In this document: positions 1 through 5,660 of the stretch, one piece after another
Numbering within the stretch: position 1 is the first letter of the stretch
Layout: every line of letters begins with the position of its first letter
NCBI GenBank assembly: GCA_023480605.1
Contig: JAMCWS010000149.1
Location: 1-7,571 of the forward strand
From: a bacterium
GTDB taxonomy: Bacteria > Sumerlaeota > Sumerlaeia > MVZB01
Direction: 5' to 3'
Length of the DNA stretch: 7,571 bases
Notes under the pieces: generated by a model
The model's database searches: none
What the model saw: the letters and a program-made list of their open reading frames with translations, nothing else
What the model was told of the DNA's origin: nothing
Position numbers and translations under genes: made by a program

Positions 1-1202
1 GCCTGAGCGACGATCAACTGCGGCCGGTAATAAAGGTTGAGGATGCGCGCGGCGACGATTCCCAGCACGCCGGCATGCCAGCCTTCCTGGGCGACGACGA
101 TCACCCGGTCCTCGGCCGTCAGGTCGATCATCGCGAGGGCCTGATCGAGGATCTCCTTCTCGATATCGCGCCGGTCGTCGTTGAAGTTTTCGAGTTTGTG
201 GGCCAGGTCGCGCGCCTCGCGAAAGTCGCGGGTCAGCAGCAGCTCGACGCCATACATGGCGTGCTGGGTTCGGCCGGCGGCGTTCAGGCGCGGCGCGATG
301 CAGAAACTGATCGCCGTCGTGTCGAGTCCGGCGGGGGGAACGCCGGCGCAGTCGAGCAGTTGCAGCAGGCCCGTGCGCGGGGCCGACCGCATCCGCGCCA
401 ACCCGCTGGCCACCATCGGACGATTTTCGCCCACCAGCGGCACCATGTCGGCCACCGTCCCCAGGGCCACGAGATCGAGCAGCCCTTTGAGGAACTCGCG
501 GGCCGCCGCCGCGTCGGGATGGCGGCGCTTCAGGATCGCGTGGGCCAGCTTGAAGGCCACCCCCGCCCCCGAGAGCACCTTGCAGGGATAAGCGCAGTCG
601 GTCCGCTTGGGATTGAGAACGGCGCAGGCTTCGGGCAACTGCGCTTCGGCCTCGTGGTGATCGGAAACGATCAGGTCCAAGCCGAGTTGGCGCGCCCGGC
701 CCGCTTCGGCGAACGACGTGATGCCGCAATCGACGGTGATGAGAAGCCGCGCGCCCGACTGGGCGAGCTGATCGACCGCCTCGCGATTGAGGCCGTAACC
801 TTCGCTCAGGCGATGGGGAATGTAATAATCGGCCGGGCAGCCCAACTCGCGCAGGCTCAGCAGCAGGATGGTCGTGGCCGTGATGCCGTCGACATCGTAA
901 TCGCCGTATATCCAGATCGGCTCGCCGCGGTCGAGAGCCCGGCAGATGCGGTCGACCGCCGCCTCCATATCGGTCATCAGAAAGGGGTCGTGAAGCTGGC
1001 CGAGCACGGGGCTGAGAAAGCGCCGGGCCTCTTCGGCGTCGCCCAGCCCCCGGGCCGCCAGGATGCGGGCCATCAACGGCGGCATGCCGGTCCGGCGGAT
1101 GAGGGCGCGCACCCGTTCCGGCTCGCTGGGACGCCACCGCCACATCGTGGGCAGGCGCGTCAGCGCGGCGTTCGCGTCAGCCTGTTCGATCGGATTGTTC
1201 AA
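1..1202 (-). CDS. recJ: Single-stranded-DNA-specific 5'->3' exonuclease RecJ (3' end outside window)
   Basis: RecJ degrades single-stranded DNA 5'->3' in the cytoplasm, in RecF-pathway recombination, mismatch repair and base-excision repair, using a DHH-family metal centre. I translated the minus strand by hand: 400 codons are visible and the frame stays open off the left edge. Numbered from the TTG at 1202, the DHH core is intact: DYDVDG (101-106), VDCG (157-160), SDHHE (180-184) and GTVADMVPL (249-257). LNAAGR follows at 306-311, and the DHHA1-type motif GWHAGVLGIVAARI at 374-387. The C-terminal OB-fold part is missing because of the window edge. The start is uncertain. TTG 1202 is chosen because high GC3 codon bias begins about there; GTG 1208 and ATG 1145 (MWRWRPS) are alternatives, and none has a clear Shine-Dalgarno. 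The frame is open upstream to a TGA at 1284-1286. Family identity is very secure from the motifs; only the start is in doubt. Confidence 0.96.
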   Translation of the reverse strand, partial: MNNPIEQADANAALTRLPTMWRWRPSEPERVRALIRRTGMPPLMARILAARGLGDAEEARRFLSPVLGQLHDPFLMTDMEAAVDRICRALDRGEPIWIYGDYDVDGITATTILLLSLRELGCPADYYIPHRLSEGYGLNREAVDQLAQSGARLLITVDCGITSFAEAGRARQLGLDLIVSDHHEAEAQLPEACAVLNPKRTDCAYPCKVLSGAGVAFKLAHAILKRRHPDAAAAREFLKGLLDLVALGTVADMVPLVGENRPMVASGLARMRSAPRTGLLQLLDCAGVPPAGLDTTAISFCIAPRLNAAGRTQHAMYGVELLLTRDFREARDLAHKLENFNDDRRDIEKEILDQALAMIDLTAEDRVIVVAQEGWHAGVLGIVAARILNLYYRPQLIVAQ

Positions 1203-1260
1203 TGACACGATCGCTTTTACGGCAATTCGGCGGCCGGGTTCGGGCGGCGTCCAGACAGGA

Positions 1261-1287
1261 TTATGCGCCCCCGCCCCACCTTTTCAT
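1261..1287 (-). other. Possible eight-codon leader ORF upstream of recJ
   Basis: The minus strand reads ATG (1287-1285) and then encodes MKRWGGGA, ending in TAA (1263-1261). The ATG lies at the position where transcription from the TTGACA/TACAGT promoter is expected to begin, 6-7 bases after the -10 box, so the transcript could be leaderless. AAGG occurs only 2 bases before the ATG, too close for a normal ribosome-binding site. The ORF ends 58 bases before the recJ TTG. So short an ORF can arise by chance; it is recorded because of its position, not because translation is shown. Confidence 0.2.
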
Positions 1288-1293
1288 GACCTT

Positions 1294-1322
1294 ACTGTAA
1301 CGGTTCGGGGCCCGGATGTCAA
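1294..1322 (-). promoter_or_regulatory. Predicted sigma70-type promoter for recJ
   Basis: On the minus strand there is a perfect -35 box TTGACA (1322-1317), a 17-base spacer and a -10 box TACAGT (1299-1294, four of six matches to TATAAT). It points toward recJ and lies about 90 bases upstream of the chosen TTG start. In a region this GC-rich, a full-consensus -35 at optimal spacing is unlikely to be chance. The expected transcription start is about 1287. That the sigma factor of this organism reads E. coli-like boxes is an inference. Confidence 0.65.
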
Positions 1323-1361
1323 ACGACGCCCGGTCCGCCCGGCCCGCCATGGAGCAATCCG

Positions 1362-1390
1362 TTGCGCGGTCCGTCGCTTTGGGGCATAAT
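1362..1390 (+). promoter_or_regulatory. Predicted promoter for the membrane-protein gene at 1430
   Basis: On the plus strand TTGCGC (1362-1367, three of six -35 matches) is followed after exactly 17 bases by CATAAT (1385-1390, five of six -10 matches). Transcription would start near 1397, giving a 5' leader of about 33 bases before the ATG at 1430. The -10 is good and the -35 weak. It lies about 70 bases from the recJ promoter and diverges from it, so the two could share regulation. Confidence 0.45.
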
Positions 1391-1429
1391 GCCGTCCGAT
1401 TCTGAAACCATTGCGCGGGATGGGACATC

Positions 1430-1915
1430 ATGGGCAGGCGCCGGCCACGATTCGGTTCGGGGGAAATCATCATCCTGATCGTTATCCTGATCCTGGTGTT
1501 GATTTTCGTCACCAACAAGCATCGCGAAATCCTCGACATGCTCTTCGGCCCCTCCACGGCCCTCGTCGCGGTCGTGATGATCGTCGAATACCTTTTGCTC
1601 AGGGGAGCCGATCGCTCCGAAATCTACCGGCGTGAACTGGAGGCGGCGCGCGAGAAACGCCGCGACGACCTGCTGGCCTTGCGCGCGATGGAAGTGGAAC
1701 TGGTCGAGTTGCGCGCGCGCCTCAACGCCGCCAGCCGCGCCGTGTCCCCGCGCCTTCCCTCCGCGCCGCCCGGGGAAAGCGCCCCGCCGTCGGCCCAACC
1801 GTCGGTGCCGGGCGGCCCGTCGGCCGAGGAATCCGACGCCGAACGCGAGGCGTGCCTGGACCTGACGCGGCGGACGGTCGACAAGGTGCTCGGCATCCTG
1901 CGCGAGCGAATTTAA
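1430..1915 (+). CDS. Small two-helix inner-membrane protein with coiled coil, unknown function
   Basis: This 161-residue protein is not one I recognise. A basic N-terminus (MGRRRPR) precedes a very hydrophobic helix at about residues 12-28 (Ile/Leu/Val-rich). A short charged loop (NKHREILDM) follows, then a second hydrophobic helix at about 41-57. Residues 62-102 are rich in Arg/Glu with Leu spacing, which looks like a cytoplasmic coiled coil. Residues 103-138 are a Pro/Ser/Gly/Ala linker, and 139-161 form a short charged C-terminal helix. The positive-inside rule predicts both termini in the cytoplasm. The start ATG 1430 has a weak GGGA-type ribosome-binding site and a promoter-like element just upstream. 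The gene diverges from recJ and converges on ftsH, so it is probably monocistronic. The hydrophobic helices and the amphipathic charged region make this strand the coding one rather than the overlapping antisense frame. Function could be scaffold- or phage-shock-like, but there is no evidence for either. Confidence 0.75.
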   Translation: MGRRRPRFGSGEIIILIVILILVLIFVTNKHREILDMLFGPSTALVAVVMIVEYLLLRGADRSEIYRRELEAAREKRRDDLLALRAMEVELVELRARLNAASRAVSPRLPSAPPGESAPPSAQPSVPGGPSAEESDAEREACLDLTRRTVDKVLGILRERI

Positions 1916-1960
1916 CCCCGAACGCGGCCCCGCGGCGTCGCGCGCCCGCGGCCGGAACCG

Positions 1961-1994
1961 AAAAAAAATGGGCACAACCGGGAAGGTTGCGCCC
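1961..1994 (-). terminator. Rho-independent terminator of ftsH
   Basis: Read on the minus strand, GGGCGCAACC (1994-1985) is followed by a 5-base loop and GGTTGTGCCC (1979-1970). This gives a 10-bp stem with a single G-U wobble. After one A come eight consecutive T residues (1968-1961). This is a textbook intrinsic terminator, about 118 bases downstream of the ftsH stop codon. It insulates ftsH from the plus-strand gene it converges on. Confidence 0.9.
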
Positions 1995-2036
1995 AACAAC
2001 AAGATAACATGACAGAGGGTTAGGGGTATTTCGCTT

Positions 2037-2061
2037 CGGAGGCGCGCTCCGTATTTATTTT
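2037..2061 (+). terminator. Probable intrinsic terminator of the membrane-protein gene
   Basis: On the plus strand CGGAG (2037-2041), a 5-base loop GCGCG and CTCCG (2047-2051) form a GC-rich 5-bp stem. TATTTATTTT follows at 2052-2061, eight T in ten. It lies about 120 bases after the stop of the gene at 1430-1915 and 50 bases before the end of ftsH. The stem is short, so confidence is moderate. If used, its transcript passes through the ftsH terminator region in antisense. Confidence 0.5.
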
Positions 2062-2111
2062 CGCCGCCGTGTGCCGGGCGCCCGTCGCCACCGCCCCCCC
2101 GGTCCGGGGGT

Positions 2112-4031
<1,920 letters not shown>

Positions 4032-4119
4032 TGGCAAGTCTGCTTTTCTTCTAAGTTGGTCCGCACCGTCCCCCGCACGCGGGTGCCGTCCGTCGCCGCC
4101 GTCCCGGCCATGGCTTCGC

Positions 4120-4138
4120 GGCGCCGTTCAGCGGCGCC
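4120..4138 (-). repeat. Short GC hairpin / direct repeat in the ftsH leader
   Basis: The palindromic hexamer GGCGCC occurs at 4120-4125 and 4133-4138, separated by 7 bases. The pair can fold as a 6-bp GC stem in the ftsH leader, about 90 bases upstream of the start codon. It is also part of an 8-base direct repeat, GCGGCGCC (4118-4125 and 4131-4138). There is no T tract, so it is not a terminator. In this GC-rich DNA it may be incidental. Confidence 0.4.
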
Positions 4139-4338
4139 TGCCCGGCGATGCGTCACAAACAAAGTTTAGCAGATAAAAGAGAGAGGCGGCTAGGCGTAAT
4201 TCTTGCCCAGCCGGCAAAAAGAAGGAGTTGCGAAAGGGGGGAATGCCGTCCCTCTCCGGGCCGAACGGCTGGTCAGAATTTCTCTTGCCCCGTGCGATCA
4301 GGCGTTTTTGGCCCGATGAAGCGCGGATTGCTCGATCG

Positions 4339-4386
4339 GCGTTTGCGCTGGCGCGGGTGGGCCGTTTATGCGCCAGGACGAAACGC
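4339..4386. repeat. Long imperfect inverted repeat downstream of the REC-kinase gene
   Basis: Outer arms GCGTTT (4339-4344) and AAACGC (4381-4386) enclose inner arms CTGGCGC (4348-4354) and GCGCCAG (4370-4376), with a 15-base central loop. Internal loops of 3 and 4 bases separate outer from inner arms, so 13 base pairs form in total. It lies about 35 bases after the stop of the minus-strand kinase gene. No T tract follows on either strand. It could be a 3' mRNA-stabilising hairpin, a pause or Rho-associated structure, or an operator in the ftsH upstream region. Confidence 0.55.
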
Positions 4387-4397
4387 TCTCGGAGCGG

Positions 4398-4417
4398 CGG
4401 GCGTCCTCCTTCGCCCG
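4398..4417 (-). repeat. Stem-loop immediately after the REC-kinase stop codon
   Basis: CGGGCG (4398-4403) pairs perfectly with CGCCCG (4412-4417) around an 8-base loop, starting 2 bases past the TAA of the kinase gene. No T-run follows in the minus direction, so by itself it is not a standard intrinsic terminator. Together with the larger inverted repeat at 4339-4386 it may protect the 3' end of the operon mRNA or support factor-dependent termination. Confidence 0.35.
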
Positions 4418-4419
4418 AT

Positions 4420-5649
4420 TTACGTCATCGTCGAGAGAACTCCCGGCGCATCTTTTGGCACGGGCAAGGGAAGCGCGACGTAGAAGGTCGTCCCGACGCC
4501 GACCGCGCTCTCCAGCCAGATTTTACCCTGGTGGCCTTCGACGATTTTCTTGACGATGGCCATGCCCAGCCCGGTGCTTTTCTCGCCCGACGTGCTGCGC
4601 GTGCTGGTCTTTTCGAACGGCTTGAAGACTTTATCGATTTCATGGGGCGCGATCCCCTGCCCCTGGTCGCGCACGACAATCACCAGTTGATCGTCCTCGG
4701 TGATGAGTTCGACCGTGATCTCGGTTCCGGGCTGTGAAAACTTGATCGCGTTTGAACTCAGATTGTTGAGCACCTGTTCGATCTTGGCCGCGTCCAGGTT
4801 CAACGGCGGCGGCGCGCAGCGCGGCACGAATTTGATCCCGATTTGTTTCTTCTCGGCGAACATCCGGTTCAGCTTGACGTTATCCGCGATCAAGGCCGCC
4901 AGGTCCACCGGGGCCAGCCGGAGCTCCAGCTTCCCGGCTTCGATCTGTGAGATGTCCAGCAGATCCTCGAGAAGCTGATGCATGAACTTCGAGCTGATCT
5001 TGACACGTTCGATGATCTGGCGTTGCTGGTCGGTCAGTTCGCCCAGAATGCCACCCAGAAAAAGGCTGCAATACCCGCCGATGGCCGAGATGGGATTACG
5101 CAGATCGTGGGCCGCCATGCCGAGGAAACGATTCTTTTCGGCGTTGAGTTGTTCCAATTGGCGATTTTTGCGGGTCAGCTCGCCGTGGGCCGCCTGCAGG
5201 TTGTCGTTGGCTTGTTGAAGCTGCTTATTCCGCTCCACCAGTTTAACCTGCAGCCGCCTGATTTTCAGATGGGTTTCGACGCGCGCCCGCACCTCTTCGG
5301 ACTGGAACGGCTTGGTCACGTAATCCACGCCGCCGGCCTGGAAAGCCTTGACCTTGTCTTCCGCCTCGTTGAGGGCGCTCAGAAAGATGACGGGAATGTC
5401 CCTGAGGGCGGCGTTTTCCTTCAGCCGCCGGCACACCTCGTAGCCGTCCATCCCCGGCATCATGATATCGAGGAGAACGAGGTCGGGCGGCTCGCCGGTC
5501 ACGGCGATCTTCAGGGCTTTCGGACCGCAGGTCGCCACCTTGATCCGGTAGGAGTCTTTCAGAAGAGAGCTCAAAACGACAACGTTGTCGGGCGTGTCGT
5601 CGACGACGAGAAGCGTTGGCCTTTTCGGGCAATGTGTTTCGTTGTTCAT
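4420..5649 (-). CDS. Response-regulator/histidine-kinase fusion (REC-HisKA-HATPase)
   Basis: This complete 409-residue cytoplasmic signalling protein has no membrane segment or DNA-binding domain. An N-terminal receiver (about 11-127) carries the acidic pair D17/D18, phospho-acceptor D61 (LLDIMMPGMDG), S91 at the switch position and K113 (TKPF). A predicted coiled coil (about 128-173) joins it to a HisKA domain whose H-box is AAHDLRNPI with phospho-acceptor H181. The HATPase domain shows an N-box (NLSSNAIKFS, N300), G1 box DQGQGIAP (328-335) and G2 box STGLGMAIVKKIVEGH (358-373). Every key residue is present, so both receiver and kinase should be active. The ATG at 5649 has a good GAGGAG ribosome-binding site 5 bases upstream, overlapping the stop of the preceding hybrid kinase. 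That implies an operon with translational coupling. By family logic, phosphorylation of the N-terminal receiver modulates the attached kinase; the donor and the final target are inferred, not visible. Confidence 0.93.
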   Translation of the reverse strand: MNNETHCPKRPTLLVVDDTPDNVVVLSSLLKDSYRIKVATCGPKALKIAVTGEPPDLVLLDIMMPGMDGYEVCRRLKENAALRDIPVIFLSALNEAEDKVKAFQAGGVDYVTKPFQSEEVRARVETHLKIRRLQVKLVERNKQLQQANDNLQAAHGELTRKNRQLEQLNAEKNRFLGMAAHDLRNPISAIGGYCSLFLGGILGELTDQQRQIIERVKISSKFMHQLLEDLLDISQIEAGKLELRLAPVDLAALIADNVKLNRMFAEKKQIGIKFVPRCAPPPLNLDAAKIEQVLNNLSSNAIKFSQPGTEITVELITEDDQLVIVVRDQGQGIAPHEIDKVFKPFEKTSTRSTSGEKSTGLGMAIVKKIVEGHQGKIWLESAVGVGTTFYVALPLPVPKDAPGVLSTMT

Positions 5650-5653
5650 GGCG

Positions 5654-5660
5654 TCTCCTC
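5654..5660 (-). promoter_or_regulatory. Ribosome-binding site coupling the two kinase genes
   Basis: On the minus strand GAGGAGA (5660-5654) lies 5 bases before the ATG at 5649. Its first two bases are the GA of the TGA stop codon (5661-5659) of the upstream hybrid kinase. A ribosome ending the first protein would sit on the start site of the second, so the two are probably made in a fixed ratio. Confidence 0.75.

Larger units (their letters stand above)
4032..4419. other. Intergenic region between the REC-kinase gene and ftsH
   Basis: I see no convincing gene in these 388 bases. They should hold the ftsH promoter and 5' leader. Bases 4150-4182 are strikingly AT-rich for this window and are the likeliest promoter site. 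On the minus strand they contain TAAACT (4168-4163, four of six -10 matches), but without a recognisable -35 at normal spacing. I found no sigma32-like CTTGAA/CCCCAT pair. Plus-strand frames here run into the antisense of the kinase gene and look spurious. Hairpins at 4120-4138, 4339-4386 and 4398-4417 are listed separately. No tRNA-like or riboswitch-like fold is recognised. Confidence 0.6.

Noticed and set aside
75..1205. Plus-strand open frame of 376 codons
   Set aside because: It is the antisense shadow of recJ. The minus strand encodes all RecJ motifs in order, while this frame gives a low-complexity Arg/Gly/Ala/His-rich protein with no recognisable domain.
1926..1955. GC-rich self-complementary stretch with two CCGCGG copies, considered as a plus-strand terminator
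   Set aside because: The pairing needs a bulge, and A residues rather than T residues follow on the plus strand. The candidate at 2037-2061 fits better.
1319..2002. Minus-strand open frame of 227 codons overlapping the membrane-protein gene
   Set aside because: Its acidic Gln/Asp-rich stretch is just the antisense of the hydrophobic helices on the plus strand. It also runs through the ftsH terminator and the recJ promoter boxes, so it is very unlikely to be a gene.
4163..4168. TAAACT on the minus strand as a definite -10 box for ftsH
   Set aside because: It matches only four of six positions, and no TTGACA-like hexamer lies 16-18 bases upstream. It is mentioned as a possibility but not called as a promoter.
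4205..4219. Small TTGCC/GGCAA hairpin next to an A run, considered as a terminator for the kinase operon
   Set aside because: In the minus direction the T run comes before the stem rather than after it, so the geometry is wrong for intrinsic termination.
4228..4737. Plus-strand open frame of 169 codons beginning in the ftsH upstream region
   Set aside because: More than half of it lies antisense to the kinase gene, whose HATPase motifs are clear. The start has no properly spaced ribosome-binding site, and the N-terminal part shows no domain.
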